DNA of 64,000 nt. Origin: Lepidonotus clava (Eukaryota; Annelida; Polychaeta; Phyllodocida; Polynoidae). The position numbers and the translations under genes are program-made. The stretch spans positions 29,155,151 to 29,219,150 of the forward strand of contig OW387149.1 in NCBI GenBank assembly GCA_936440205.1, in the 5' to 3' direction. How positions within the stretch are numbered: position 1 is the first letter of the stretch; the number at the start of each line of letters is the position of its first letter. The notes under the pieces were generated by a model. The model made no database searches. It saw only the letters and a list, made by a program, of their open reading frames with translations, and was not told the origin of the DNA. Positions 12,016-24,492 of the stretch are shown here, piece after piece.

Positions 12016-14480
12016 TAATCGCGAGTATAAACCCAGCCCTCTGAATTACCGCCTAAATCTCGAGATTCGTGACCGAAATTCGGAATTGTGACTTTTATTG
12101 AAGTTGGGATTAGTCAATCTTCTGTGGTCTTCATCCATGGGATGTTTCCTGATCCAGTTTATCGAGCCGTATCGTAATAATAAGATGGTTTGTTTTCTGG
12201 GGGTAGTCCCAACCTTTTTACAAGATGGTCACGCTCTATTTCCCCCTCCTTAAACTAGCTTTGTTCACATGTTCTAGTATACCATGGTGACGGGGTCAGC
12301 ACAAAAAAGAGAATCCCATCCCTCTACTCTCTCCTTAAGCCTTGTTTCCACTGAATGATTTAATGCAGATGACATGTAATGATTTAAAAGGACGGCTGGC
12401 TATCTAATTGACATCGTAGAGTGAGCGTTGGATGACTGTAAATTATTGCAAATGACCCAAACTGCCGTAAAATACTGCCAAATTTGAACTAAAAATCCAA
12501 CTTTTTCACTTATTAAATTCCATCATCTGCTTGTAAATAGTACTATTGCCTAGTCATTTTATATCGATTCGACGTTAACAAGGAGCAAAGATTAACAATG
12601 CTAGAGACGAGTAGGAAACTTTACAAGGAAGCGTGCAAATTGTTATTGCAAAAAAATTGAACATTCAATTGCTATACCTACATTTTAGGTTGTGCACTGT
12701 GGTTGATACTGCATATGGTTGATACAATACCTATAAGGTCAACATTGTCGTAGAAAATAATTTCTTGTCTAAATTTATACTATCATTTTCTTGCTCTAAA
12801 CAACAGCGAACACCTCTAGTTTCAGACGGTGATTTTAAGATGTTTTTTCTATAACAGTTTATGTCAATTTCACATAATTACATGCATATGGTTGAACAAT
12901 TGGGTGAGTAGATAGCGTGTACAGTAAATAACTGGGATACAGTTTCCTTGTCAGAGTAGATAGTTGATGGCTACAGGTCGGCAATTTCTATAAAGACTTT
13001 CATGGTGCGGGACACACTTTTGTTTTATACAATTCTTGAATTTCATTTGAGTGTTCAGTAAGCCGGTCCAACATGTGAGGTCCCTAGGCAATAGAGGACT
13101 TTTAAGGTATTTTCCTCTCCTTTTTGACCAACCTGTCGGTAATTTTTGAAATATTAAAACTGCCCACGATTTCCCAATAGATATGATTTTTAACATCGAT
13201 ATCGTGTTCCAGTGTGTACGCAGGTAACAAGGGGTGAGTGAAAGCGGTCGGGAGTTTTTACAACACAACATGTATCTCACAGAAGTAGGTGACCTGCTTC
13301 AAATGCTAATTCTATTACATTATGCCATTCCCTTCCAACTTACCCGCACCCGCCTGTCCCAAAAAGAATCGTAATCGGAGAAGAAATCCTTCCTAAAACA
13401 GCCACTGTTGTGCAAAATTCCATCACAGCCACAATTCAACAGCAGAACCCAGTACAATTGGGACGTCCCTGTTTTCACTTACTAATTGATTTAAATTTCT
13501 TTATTGCATTATGCGATGGGCCACACGTAATACTATGAAATTAATGAATTGTTGTATCTCCTGTTATACATGTCACTATTTGAAATATATTTCCACGTCT
13601 CTTAGTCTCATGTTGCTGCATTAGACATGAACATTGTTTCTCTTATGTTTTAGGGTCTCAGACCCTTGGCTCTCTATAATTGATATTTTACTCTTTTTGA
13701 GAAGGAGAGAAAAAGAGTGAAAAATAGATGAGTTGGGACACGCTGATAAGCAGACCAAATTCTGAAGCCCCCTTGTAGGATGTGGATGTATTTTCTCAAT
13801 AAATTCAATTAGTTTTCCCTTTCATCCTCATAGACATAACTATATAAATATATTTATATACATATGTACACATATGAATTAGACTGTTTTCTTTTCACTA
13901 GGAACACAAACTAATTGTACAAATAATGAACAGGAATACACCCAGAAGTTTCCTTATGGCTACATATCCCTGACCAGGATGGTCATTGGTGGGAGCAGTG
14001 GACCGTGACCCAGGGCCAATCACGTCTAGTCTCAGTCCTATTGGGATTACCTAAAACTACACATAATCAGAATTACCCACATATACGACTGTTCCTTTTA
14101 AAGCTGACAAACAACTAACAAAAACCCATTTCTTACAAATTTATATCACAGAAAATTACATATCCTATTACCCTTTATCACTCTGAATGGATATGGGGAC
14201 CAGACATACAGAGCCCCTGAGATTCATATGAAAAATGCATGGGGAATGAGATCAGTGGCAAAAACTATTTACTCTTTCCCGGTAAGCACTGGCATGGCCT
14301 TGGGGAGGTGTTTCTATGATCCTGGTAATGTCCCTAGGACTGGACGACTTTAGGGGCTTTCCATATATGATATCACACTTTTTCAGAGTATTGTTACGAC
14401 CTACCCACCCCCCTGTAACACTATACTTTCTAATTTAAAGATGAAAATATAGCAAATAATTATAGCCTGTTTTCGGGCAG
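12016..14480. other. Intergenic, no gene supported
   Basis: An open frame on the minus strand at 12951-13280 has no recognisable domain and competes with other open frames, so it was not called. The rest is AT-rich and featureless. Confidence 0.35.
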
Positions 14481-14564
14481 TATCACACTGGTCAACGCAC
14501 CCACCCCTTGTTCATGACATCATTTAAGGACGACCCTTTAGGTTGGTTAGAAGGGGTCACTGGT

Positions 14565-14824
14565 CTATATATATACACAAGGACAAAGTGCGATCTGCTA
14601 ACTTTAGGTACAAAGTGTGATCTGTTAACTAGAGCGTGACGACCACAAGCTACACGCCACACCGGAACCTTCACCTGGGCATTATAGTAGGGGACTCCAG
14701 ACCGGCAAGACCTGTCACTTAAGGTTGTGACTTCACAGAACATTATTCTAAGACAAAACGTTATCAAAACGTGGCTTAAGGTGGCCGGTACGTCGCTCCT
14801 TCGCCGGGAAGACCCCTTAGTCAG
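14565..14824 (+). promoter_or_regulatory. Possible TATA promoter with non-coding first exon
   Basis: A TATATATATA tract (14565-14574) precedes a CpG-richer stretch of about 240 bp. That stretch ends at a strong consensus splice donor, GTCAG|GTAGGT (intron from 14825). It also contains a near-perfect duplicated segment, ACAAAGTGCGATCTGCTAACT then ACAAAGTGTGATCTGTTAACT (about 14583-14631). The layout would suit a 5' non-coding exon, but no partner exon is demonstrated and chance is possible. Confidence 0.2.
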
Positions 14825-14825
14825 G

Positions 14826-15437
14826 TAGGTCCATGCTACTTCTACTACCAAACAGGGGACGGGACGCAGGGTTAAGGTTGGGGTTGGGGAGGGGGGGGGG
14901 GGGGGGGAGTGGGAGGGGCAGATGCAGATGCAAGGGTTCCCCAGTGAAAATCCTCCTTCCGCGAATTTTTTGCCTCAAATATACCTATTTTTCCCTGAAA
15001 ATGAGATTTTTTTCGGGGTCCAATTTAACCCCCTTTTCTTGGAAATGCGAACAATTATAGTTGCAAATTATCCTATCATAGGCCTTTAACTAACCTTGTG
15101 ATGTACATAATTAACCTATGGATATTTGGACTTTCAACAACGTTAACATGATTGATTGAAAACAACATGTATGACAGTTTTTTTTTTTTTTACAAACAAA
15201 TGGCTGCCTCTTTTTTTAAATTTTCTCAGTCTATTAAGGGTATTAAACTATAAAATTATGCTTAACCACACACAAACCACCCTTTTATTTGGGAAATCCT
15301 GGATCTACCACTAGGGGGAGAGGCTGGGGGCATCTATGGATGTGAAAAAATGAGCTGTAGGCATGCAACAAATTAGTATTGTTAAAACAAATAATAAATG
15401 AACTGTAACGGCACATTGTATCTTTGTACCTTCATTG
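14826..15437. other. Intergenic with poly-G tract and repeat fragment
   Basis: A G-rich run occurs at about 14886-14907, and a right end of the CAGTGGCGGATCC family (AAATCCTGGATCTACCACTAGG) at about 15285-15313. No gene. Confidence 0.4.
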
Positions 15438-15439
15438 TA

Positions 15440-16115
15440 CAGTAAAACCCCGTTAATTCAAAGTACTTGGGACCAGAAAAAAGTTAAGAGGGTTTCGAGT
15501 TATAAGGGTCCTAGTAGTATAGGAAGAGGGAGCTATTTCTTTTAGTTATTTGAATCATTTATAGAGGTATAGGTGATGGATTTGTCTGGGCTAAGTATTC
15601 ATGACATAATAATATTGTATAATTCAGTGTATCCCAAAACTAATCAAGGTAATAAATAGGAGAATTCATAAAAATAATTATGACAGAAATGTCATTTTAT
15701 AAGGACAAAGGATGACAATTTTGCTGGAAATAATGTTAGGAGGTTAAAGGTAAACCATTGAACATTGGAATAAATTGTCAAACATGTGCGGATATCTGTC
15801 TTTTGAGGATACATTGAATTGAGAAATATTGAATACAGTGAAAGCTGATTCAGATAAAACTGATGCCTTCCTACTGACAGAAGTCATTCAATATTATGGG
15901 GCTTACAGTAGTCAGAGAAAAAATCATCACAAGCGCAGAAATATATTAGTTAAGGGCAATCATTGATTCGAGTCAGAGGGGTATTCATAAAGGTTATTTT
16001 GAATTACCAGGGTTAATTTACATTAGATTTGATAGAAAGGGACTGGGACTTACTACTTAGTTTAAATTAAGAGGGAATTCGAATTATCACGGGTTCGAAT
16101 TACAGAGGTTTTACT
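15440..16115. mobile_element. Pogo/Tigger-like non-autonomous element
   Basis: The left end CAGTAAAACCCCGTTAATTC and the inverted right end GAATTACAGAGGTTTTACT follow the Tigger pattern, and TA precedes the left end. The interior has repeated GGTTTCGAGTTATAAG-like motifs in both orientations. There is no transposase open frame, so it is a 676-bp deletion derivative. Confidence 0.75.
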
Positions 16116-16116
16116 A

Positions 16117-18201
16117 CCTACCATTGCTGCGGTAGCCCATGTGTCGGGATGACTTATCTACGCACACTCTCATTGTACCTTTAACAATTCCCTCTCTAAA
16201 ATCTAACTAGGTGTTACGAAGAGGTTTAATTCTAACCGCAAACCAAACTATATCGCGAGTGTGGGCCGTATTCAAGCCTATGTTTATGTGCTGTAAATTT
16301 ATTTACAGTTAGAGTTTGAGCTCATGAATCGCCGAGGTTCACTTCTATAGAGTTGTTTATTTCAGATTCATGGTAGAATACAAATTAGACCTTTGGCCTG
16401 TGGCATGAATAGTGGAGACCTCAGGCCAGAGTAGGAAACATTTGAGCTGGAGATTTCGGCCTCTGCAGTTAGAGAACTCAAGCCAGTTCGCCTAAAGTTT
16501 AAAATATTACCTGTAAAATTAATATACACTTTTACTTACTTATCGTATTTGGCCCACAACATGGATTTATCTCATCCAGGCTGTATTTCCCCTTCTGATA
16601 CGTATTATTGTAACATTAACTTGGTTTTGGCAGGCCCTATACCCAGTCAAGATGTTACAATTGAACAGAATCAGTCTGATATTGAATCAGTATTTCCCAA
16701 TAATTCAAAATTAACAATTCAGATTGGTCAAAATTAAAAGAATTTTTAACTACGAAAAAGTAATTTTGGATGGGAAACGCCTGTACCTTTGCTTATAAAA
16801 TGGCGTTAGAAATTAAATTGTACATGGTATATAGGTCTTTCTAATTTGCATGTAAGAAACTCTTCTTGATTCCTTGCCAAGTTGGAGGCTATAATTGGTA
16901 CTCTTAAACCCTTCTTGATTTCATGCAAATTTTGATAATTAGTATTCTCTCAATCAAATCCAGGTCAAGGACATTCTATGCAGAGACGATAGGCCTACAT
17001 CAGAGCCAAGGGAATAATTATAATTCACATAAACTCCGCCCTCTGCCCCTAACCTTCAAAAGTAGCACATGGCCAAAACAATATTGTATGCCAAATAATT
17101 TTATATATCTAAAATTCTCAAAACTAGAGGGTCCGGTGAAAGGTTTTAGAAACCCCCTTTTTTTTAATATACTTGATTCCATCCTCTTTTTGAGGCTTTA
17201 TCTTTAAAGAGTCCAGATCGTAGGGATTCGGTGGTGACTATATAAATGTGTTGGTTGGTCTAAAAACAAGTTAAGCTTAAAATCTAATATCTTGTATCTA
17301 GAAAACAATATAGAGCAATAAGTTATGCAACTCTTATTAAAGAAGGCTTTAAAATATCTTTCCTTATAGACATCTGACATTCATACCTTAAAACAAAATA
17401 TTGTACCAACTACCAGGTTAGGAGCAAACATATTTCTTGATTGCCTATGTTATACAGGCCGTCTATCTGGCCGAAACAATTGCTACATTTATTGTCCAAA
17501 TGTTCACCCGGCAGATATCAATAAATCACAAAGATCTCATCTGAAACCTAGACCCCATGAGTCGGCAACAAAACATTACTATTGTCCAACACAAAATAAT
17601 TTAATGCCAACGGCATACCTACAGGCCTAGGCTATAGCACCAGCATATATACTCATTCTTGCTCTATTGGAGTGCTTTTAAGGGCGCATTTTTAGCAACT
17701 AGCCTACTAATGCGCATTATGCGTTATGGTTTCACACTAATGCACGGTTCAGCTTACTGTGCTCCGGTTGTGAAAACGCCAGTAATGAATAGAAATGTTC
17801 TTCGAAACCGTTTAGTTCAGGATTATTAATTTAATTAATTTTCACGATAATTTGTGACCTTGAAAGGGAAAAGAAAAAAAAAGAGAAAAAAAAAGAAAGT
17901 GTATTCGTTCTAATTTTTCTAAAAGTACCAGACAAAGTTCCATATTTGAGATTAAGAAAGTCAATGGTACGCTTAACCAAAAACACACGTTTAACATAAG
18001 GGTTGCCATATTAAAGGCTGGAAAATTGTGGCACGGATGGGTTTCCAACTATATTTACCCCACCCTATCACACCTCGGCCATATCCGCACCGGCTACTCT
18101 CCCTTATAACGATAATTACAGCGTACATCTGAAGCGACGGTGGAGTATGTATTTACCCCATGCAAGCGGCCGACGCTCCAATTAACGAGATCAAGGACAA
18201 C
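16117..18201. other. Intergenic, nothing recognised
   Basis: Short open frames at 16549-16737 and 16923-17207 lack domains. No repeat could be paired by eye. Confidence 0.4.
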
Positions 18202-18204
18202 TAA

Positions 18205-18530
18205 GGCCCCCAAAAAATTGTTGTGTTCAGGTAACATGCGTCAAGAAAATTAGGGTAGGTAGGTCGATTTAATTCTTTTTTTTTGCATTCCTTTTTTTAT
18301 TTGACACAAATGGTCTCGGGCATTCTTGAAAATCCAGAAACCACTCCAGACAACCTCTGCATCAATGTTAAGCATCTAAAATACATCTCTTGATCACATG
18401 AATGCCATTTCCTGTCCCTTTGAGTCATTCTTATTGATTTTATTTTTTTTGGGGAAAAAAAATCGTTGAAAAAAAGTTAGGGTAGGGCAAAAGTATTAGG
18501 GTAGGTCGGGTTACCTGAACACAACAGCTT
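18205..18530. mobile_element. Harbinger-type MITE (TTGTGTTCAGGTAACC family), copy 2
   Basis: TTGTTGTGTTCAGGTAAC on the left pairs with GTTACCTGAACACAACA on the right. TAA flanks both ends (18202-18204 and 18531-18533). The subterminal TTAGGGTAGGTAGG motifs match the other copies. Confidence 0.88.
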
Positions 18531-18533
18531 TAA

Positions 18534-19126
18534 GGTCACAAAACGGTCACAAAACCCTTCTCCAGCATCTCAAGGAGCTACTACTATAAGGCTGCCTACT
18601 CGGGGCAGGTAAAACCTAAGGTGGGACACATTAACTAGGATCTACCTAAAGACAGGTACAATTTGAATCATGCATATATATGACACTCCAGTAAAAAGGG
18701 GCAGGTAAATGTTAGGGTCGGGCAGGTAAATCTTTGGCTGCAATTTGCCGGTCAACCTACCACAACATGTGTATGGGAATTAGTGTCAGTCAAAGTGCAT
18801 ACAAGAATAAACAGAATACTTTTCAGACAGGAGTATTGATTATCAGGTTTTGTTGAATATTTGTTTAAAATATTATTTAGAAATCGGCTGTACCCCCCCC
18901 CCCACCTTCTCTTGTTAATTTTTCAGGTTTCCTATACGTTGTTCTTTAAACAAAGATCAATCTAACACACACAATATGAGATTACCCAACAGCAACATGT
19001 TGACTACTGAGGTGATGCCAATTGTTTATCCACACCTGCCTGGGTATGAATATTTAATCATTATCAGTGGTCACATCTTGGGAAAGTTTGGCTACATATG
19101 CCCACAGGAAGTGCTGGGGCAGGCCT
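18534..19126. other. Intergenic, short direct repeats
   Basis: GGGGCAGGTAAA-type motifs recur three times between about 18602 and 18742. A C run lies at 18892-18903. No gene. Confidence 0.4.
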
Positions 19127-19449
19127 GTGGCGGATCCAGCTTTTTGAAAAGGTGCGGGCGTGCTGATAGTTAATGATCGTTAATGCACTATTTTAGCTTT
19201 TATGCAAAAGAAGTTGCAGGAAGTTGAAAGTCACCAATTTACATAAGCTCAAATAGAATGTTACCCCCCTATTGTTTCCTTTTCTATTCTTATTTTAGTC
19301 TATTTATACTGCATGGGTGAATCATCTCTAAATATTGATTTTTTTCTTGAACATCACGCTTTTCATACAGGTAGATGATCATTTATTAATCATATATAGT
19401 TAACAGTCGTATCACCACCATTATTATAGAAAAAAGTATAAAAAAAACT

Positions 19450-19828
19450 CCTTATGTGGCCCAAATATAAAATTCTTTAATGTAAAATACTTGCGCCAGG
19501 AGGACGCATGCAACAATTTTGATATTCTCGGATTCGGTAATCCGGGCATTTGCTGTAGGTGGCGCTGCAGTCAGGTGTGAAAGTTGGTGAATACAACCAC
19601 ATAGGCTCAATGCTTAAGAATCACATTTGTGTATGCCATTAATGAATCAAGAAAGATAGCAACTTCTTGTTACCATATGCTCTTCATTTCATATCAAGTA
19701 ATGTATTGTGAAAGTTTAAGGGTTTAAGGATTTTTTTGAGTATTTGAGTTTTTGAGTATTTGTCCCGAATCCGAGAATAGCATGCCCCCCCCCCTTTTTC
19801 TTCTTCAAATTTCTGAATTAGCCCCTGT
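19450..19828 (+). mobile_element. CAGTGGCGGATCC-family element, interrupted
   Basis: The family signature (TTTAATGTAAAATACTTGCG, GCCAGGAGG) is broken at about 19523 by a TA-flanked MITE. It resumes at AGCATGCC with a C run and the right end AAATTTCTGAATTAGCCCCTG. A separate left-end fragment (TGTGGCGGATCCAG) lies at about 19127-19140. Confidence 0.65.
19525..19777. mobile_element. TA-flanked MITE with perfect 13-bp ends
   Basis: TTCTCGGATTCGG and its exact reverse complement CCGAATCCGAGAA bound 253 bp, flanked by TA on both sides (19523-19524 and 19778-19779). This fits a Tc1/mariner-type or other TA-targeting element. It sits inside a CAGTGGCGGATCC-family copy, so it is the younger insertion. 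Confidence 0.85.
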
Positions 19829-20295
19829 CGACGACTCATTACTCGCATATATATGTGTAGAGTGTCGCCTCCTCCGGCCCCTTAATCTAGCCTTAAGCAA
19901 AGTAAAAGGTCCACTATACGTATTACTTCACGTGTACTAACACGTCCCGCGCAGATCAATGCACAGAGGCAGTGCTAACAGTCGGGTAGAAAGGCACATG
20001 CATAACGGACGTACGTTCAAGAGCGGCGGTAACTTCATAACACTGCGGATACGCATATATACAAGGCCTCGAGGTTCGCGGTTAGATAGACTGAAGGGCA
20101 TTGTCCCACCGGAAGGACCTAGCAAACATGAAGGTCAGTATAGGACGGAAATACTATGGTTTTTAGGCTCTTCTGTGGTCACTTCAGGGAACGGAGTAGG
20201 GGAGGGCCTGGCAGCTGCCAATCCTGGTTTGTTCCCAGAAACACAGGCCGCAGTCAAGGTTTTTCTTAGAGACAAGGTTTTGTTAAAGCATACAT
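19829..20295. other. CpG-richer stretch, function unknown
   Basis: From about 19945 to 20115 the base composition shifts to CpG-rich (for example CACGTCCCGCGC and GAGCGGCGG). The open frames here (19959-20324 and 19937-20125) overlap on opposite strands and show no domain. It could be a promoter-type island or an old repeat. Confidence 0.25.
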
Positions 20296-20298
20296 TAA

Positions 20299-20508
20299 AG
20301 CCCTATTCTACCCACCGATTTTGATGCTGCCGATTTTGTATTTATTTGATTTTCTATGAGAATATGACATGACACCTTACATCCTATATACCATTCAAAA
20401 GAGGATTTTAAGATCTTTCTATTAATGTATAATAGAACTATATCTAACCTTTATTTCACCTGCCGATTTTCAAAATCAGCAGCAAAATCGGTATACGGCA
20501 TACTGCCT
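20299..20508. mobile_element. Harbinger-type MITE with TAA duplication
   Basis: The left end AGCCCTATTCTACCCACCG and right end CGGTATACGGCATACTGCCT are imperfect inverted repeats flanked by TAA (20296-20298 and 20509-20511). Internal CCGATTTT / AAAATCGG motifs recur as in the 10758 relative. Confidence 0.75.
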
Positions 20509-20511
20509 TAA

Positions 20512-21689
20512 GACGTCTGACAGTATAGGCTTATACCTCGAAGCAGCTGTGGTCTTTATTGTTACTGCTGAGGCATCTGTAGTGCTAGAGCAAACCCTGG
20601 CAAGCACACTTCTAGAACCTATCACTGCGATGTTGAATTATGATATTATTGTACCATTCTGGTTACATTATTTCATTTAAAGATAACCATTATTAAAACA
20701 TTCTGTATTGGTCAAGTCTCAACTTCACGAAAAATATAATGTCACCCTAATATGGTGTTTGATTATTCTACCAACTTAAAGTAACATAGATTATTTTGAA
20801 AATTTAGCAAATCACAAACTGACTTAAAAGTTATAGCAACTGGACCTGTCTGCTACATGGCTACTTGCCTGAGAAGGGCTAAAGGCCTTAACTTCAAACT
20901 GTTAAAAACACAACGCGCCTAGACATGGTACCTGTAGAGTAGACAGATTGCTCTCCGACTTGTATGACGTAATCTGGGTGGTCAGCAGCAAGGGTCTTCT
21001 ATTCAGCAGCTGTTGTACTAGAATGTGAATGTTTCCAAGACTTTTGGTGTCTGATACAAATGTTTTACATCAAAATTAATGACACCTAAAATTACCCCCT
21101 CACTAGTAACATGGCTATTTTTTATTTTAGTCAGATTGAAAAGACATAAATGTAAAACTGATCATTTTCTACCCTGATTTCTTGTTCTTATTTCATTTCA
21201 ACTTTTCAAACTTAAAAGCGCTCTATAAAACATCACTCAATGTTAACAATATGAACAGAAACGCAGCCTGAATGTGTTTTCAAAATTGTTATTGTTCAGC
21301 CTCCGAAGGCGTGCATCAAAAGTCATGTCCAACTAAAGAGTAGCAAGATTAAGCAAACCCCAGTAGTTCAAGAAATACATTCCAGAAGTTTGCATTATGC
21401 TTGCGGATAAGCATAAGCCATAAATCTAACCAATGGGAATTCTATCACATGCATTTACGTGGTATCCGATCCCTGATCATGGCGTTCATGTGGCCTTAAC
21501 TTGTGACAATATCTAAACCTCCCTAATCATTTATACTCGAGGATTTTCACCACGCAGACAATCGAACCTTAAAAGTGTACTATGGTTTAGAATTTGTTTA
21601 CTTTGAAGGTGGGAGGGGTTTACTTAATGTTATTTACTCGGCAGGTATTACAATGGCCATAGAACCCTAAAGTCGACACGACGAGAGCA
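20512..21689. other. Intergenic, nothing recognised
   Basis: No gene, RNA or paired repeat could be supported. Confidence 0.4.
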
Positions 21690-21885
21690 TCATTTCTTAT
21701 AATCGACATGCAACAACGGGCTTATACTGACACGAAGAAAAAAAACAAACGACATGACATGGCCTATTTCTTGAATTCGACATGGGACACCAGGGTCTCT
21801 TAGAGGTGACATGGGACATGGAAAATGAAGTGACAGTTGACATGGCCTTTTCTTATATTCGACATGCGACATTGGGGACCCTCTA
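21690..21885. repeat. Degenerate 75-80-bp tandem repeat
   Basis: TTTCTTATAATCGACATGCAAC, TATTTCTTGAATTCGACATG and TTTTCTTATATTCGACATGC recur at about 21692, 21766 and 21847, giving three diverged copies. Confidence 0.5.
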
Positions 21886-21913
21886 TCAAGGGCCCCATTA
21901 CATGTATGCCAGA

Positions 21914-22386
21914 GTTTCCCTACTCCTATAGGTCTGCAGGGCAAGAAAGGGCTGGTTTTGTTTTTCAGTTCTATTTTGAGTTCTACTTTCCAAAGATTTG
22001 TAGTAAGTTTTTTTTTATATCAATCACATACGTTTACTGGTGGGGGAGTACATGATTGATGCCTTTTTGAATTGACTAAACATAATGTTGTGTGTCATTT
22101 GTGGCCATTTATCATCTGAACGTATTTAATATTTTTTCCCCTTTGTTCCCATTGATTATCATATTCATTAGCAATGTCACATGGGAGGATCCTCATATTT
22201 TGAAAACTTGTGCCATCTTTGTCAGATTCTACTCTCATTTCTTTATTGAAATACTTGTGCCTGACAAACAATTTTTATCATAACATTCTTAACAGCGCTA
22301 CGTGTTTACGACAGGTAGAAGGACCAGATATTTCAAGTTTTTCAGTCCTTTCTTGCACTGCAGACCTATAGGTGTATGGCGGAAAC
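21914..22386. mobile_element. Non-autonomous element with imperfect 40-bp inverted ends
   Basis: The arm GTTTCCCTACTCCTATAGG, continuing TCTGCAGGGCAAGAAAGG, pairs with CCTTTCTTGCACTGCAGACC, continuing TATAGGTGTATGGCGGAAAC. The loop of about 390 bp is AT-rich and non-coding. No clear target duplication, so the family is unknown. Confidence 0.65.
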
Positions 22387-22620
22387 GTGGTCACTGTTAT
22401 CATTACTACTACAATACTCAGACCTTGCTGAGGGTCTACACGAATGTAACACCAGTGTTACGCCCTGGCTACACTTCCCAACTGACCCAATTCCCTTAAT
22501 TTAAGCCCCTGGGATGGATGCAGTTTGTGGACTCACTAATGAGGTTTGGTAGTTACTTGTTGTACTAGTTGTACGCTACTTATCAAGAACCATATAGCAC
22601 CCTGCCAACCAGTGCGTATC

Positions 22621-22631
22621 ACACACACACA

Positions 22632-22708
<77 letters not shown>

Positions 22709-22709
22709 C
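22621..22709. repeat. CA microsatellite
   Basis: About 38 near-perfect CA units are followed by a short TA run. The open frames of poly-His/Thr across it are artefacts of the repeat. Confidence 0.95.
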
Positions 22710-23389
22710 CCACCTATCCCAAAATACTGGAAGAAAATTATCTCAACTGAAAGTTCCCTAAGGCTTTCTAGAATGCCTCGGGTTGCATGAATGGCTATCT
22801 CGTTGAGTCGAGTTGGGCAGTGTGGTCAGGGCTTAATTAGAAAAAAAAACCCTAACTGCCATGAGTCATCAGTAACCTACTTCATTTTTAATGATAATCT
22901 CATGTTGTGCTTCAGGTTGCATTAGTCGTGTTTCCCCTGTTTTTTGTTGTTGTTATGGCAGTATTTTCCCACTTGATGTCTGTCTACCATGAGATAGACC
23001 AATGTTGGGAAGATAAGGGGCGTGTACTTTGACCCCTGGCCTGGACCAGAGACTTCGTGGAAAGGAGAACGTGTGGGTTAAGCCTGTATTCCACTTGGAA
23101 AGAAATATAAGGGCCAAAGACCGGGAGAAGTTATTACCAAACATTGCGAATGTGTCCATTTCAGCCGCGAAAGATCGAGAGCAGGGCTCTCGATAGGTAC
23201 CGACTTGTTTGCAACTATTAGTAGGATTGCTCCCTATCTGTTGCTCCTGATTTTTGGGATGCCAAAGATGGTAATTTTTCTCAGCTTTATTACACCTCAC
23301 GGTGTTTGGCACGTAGGAACAAAATCACTCCTGTATGTGAATATGTCCGTAATATCATACTATCTCGCCAATACCGAAGCGCAAGCAAT
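22710..23389. other. Intergenic, nothing recognised
   Basis: No gene supported; the open frame at 22953-23312 on the minus strand has no domain. Confidence 0.4.
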
Positions 23390-23554
23390 GGCGGATCCAG
23401 GGGATTTTGAAAAAAAAAAGGGGGGGGGGGGGCGCTATTGGAAATTTTTTTCCTTAATGACTTTTTGGCATTTTTTGGCATTTACATTAGAAAACTCAAA
23501 ATTTTCCAAAAAAAAGGGATGGGCGCGCACCCCCCGCACCCCCCTGGATCCGCC
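23390..23554. mobile_element. Full-length CAGTGGCGGATCC-family element
   Basis: This is the clearest copy. GGCGGATCCAGGGGATTTTG at the left is the inverse of CCCCCTGGATCCGCC at the right, enclosing a 12-base G run, the ATTAGAAAACTC core and a C-rich right arm. It shows that the many solitary ATCCGCC ends elsewhere belong to one element of about 150-165 bp with inverted termini. Confidence 0.8.
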
Positions 23555-23555
23555 C

Positions 23556-24175
23556 ATGGCAAGTCGTAGAGTGCAATCGCAACTTTCAGTGAATGGCAGT
23601 TTGCGGTCCAGTAATAACAGTTAATTCCTGTAAGTGGTTCCCTATCGAAGACTTTATGTTTTGGAAATTCAGGCGAAATTATATTAATATAAATTTACAT
23701 AGTGTAAGAAATAGCTCTCAGGGTATCTACTCTCCTTGATCTCAGTTCTTTGCGCTAAGTTGACATCATCTTATCTCCATCCTATTGGGCCGTTAGCATT
23801 AGGGCTACACATGTGACACTGCCAAGTCCATTCATTCATATTTGCTCAGGATAATAACCACCGTGTTCTGCCGATGTTGCTTGCCTGATACATACAAAAC
23901 GTGAGATTCGGGTGAGTAGTACTACCGGTTTTATCTGGGGATCAAGGGGTAGATTCCGCGTTTTCAAAGGTGGGGTTAAATTATATATAATATATAACGG
24001 GCCACATATTATGTGACCCGTTGCACAATACGGATTGTAACAGCGATCAGCTTAAAATTACAACAAGGACACGTTTCCTAACAAGGACAACTTTGTTTTG
24101 ATAATCTTTGTTACAAAACGCCTATATCTTTTTTTTTCTACTGGATCAAATTGAATTTTGTAAAATGATGTTAAA
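23556..24175. other. Intergenic with a 27-bp near-perfect palindrome
   Basis: AACGGGCCACATATTATGTGACCCGTT at about 23997-24023 is self-complementary apart from minor mismatches. A diverged left part of the following TIR element may be included. No gene. Confidence 0.5.
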
Positions 24176-24187
24176 AGGGGCACTGCA

Positions 24188-24490
24188 GTGCCCCGTCGCA
24201 TAACGGGTCTCGCTGTTGCGAACATTGGCACATTTCAAAAGACCTCTCCCTGTTTAAAATCACGTGTTTTTGATGTGCCGGGGGGATATTTTGGGGTGTG
24301 AATTTTAACTTCTTTTTTTACAAAATGATAGCTGTGTCCTTCATCTTAAGAGATATATAGGAGGTGAGTGGCGGAAATGTGTTTATGTGTCAAGTAAATG
24401 TGTTCAAAATGTGTGCACAACAGCGAGAGAAAAACTAAACCATCCTTAATCGCTCACTGTTGCGAGCATTTGGTTATGCGACGGGGCATG
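24188..24490. mobile_element. TIR element (GTGCCCCGTCGCATAAC ends)
   Basis: GTGCCCCGTCGCATAAC at the left is inverted as GTTATGCGACGGGGCAT at the right. Inner CTCGCTGTTGCGAAC / CACTGTTGCGAGC arms extend the pairing. Homologous, more diverged copies lie at 44476-45165 and 62558-63240 in the duplicated units, each carrying a nested Harbinger-type MITE. It is non-coding. Confidence 0.75.
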
Positions 24491-24492
24491 TA

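Noticed and set aside
12951-13280. 109-codon minus-strand open frame
   Set aside because: No domain, and parts of other frames look equally plausible, so a gene or relic cannot be distinguished from chance.
22546-22790. Poly-His/Thr open frames
   Set aside because: They translate the CA microsatellite.
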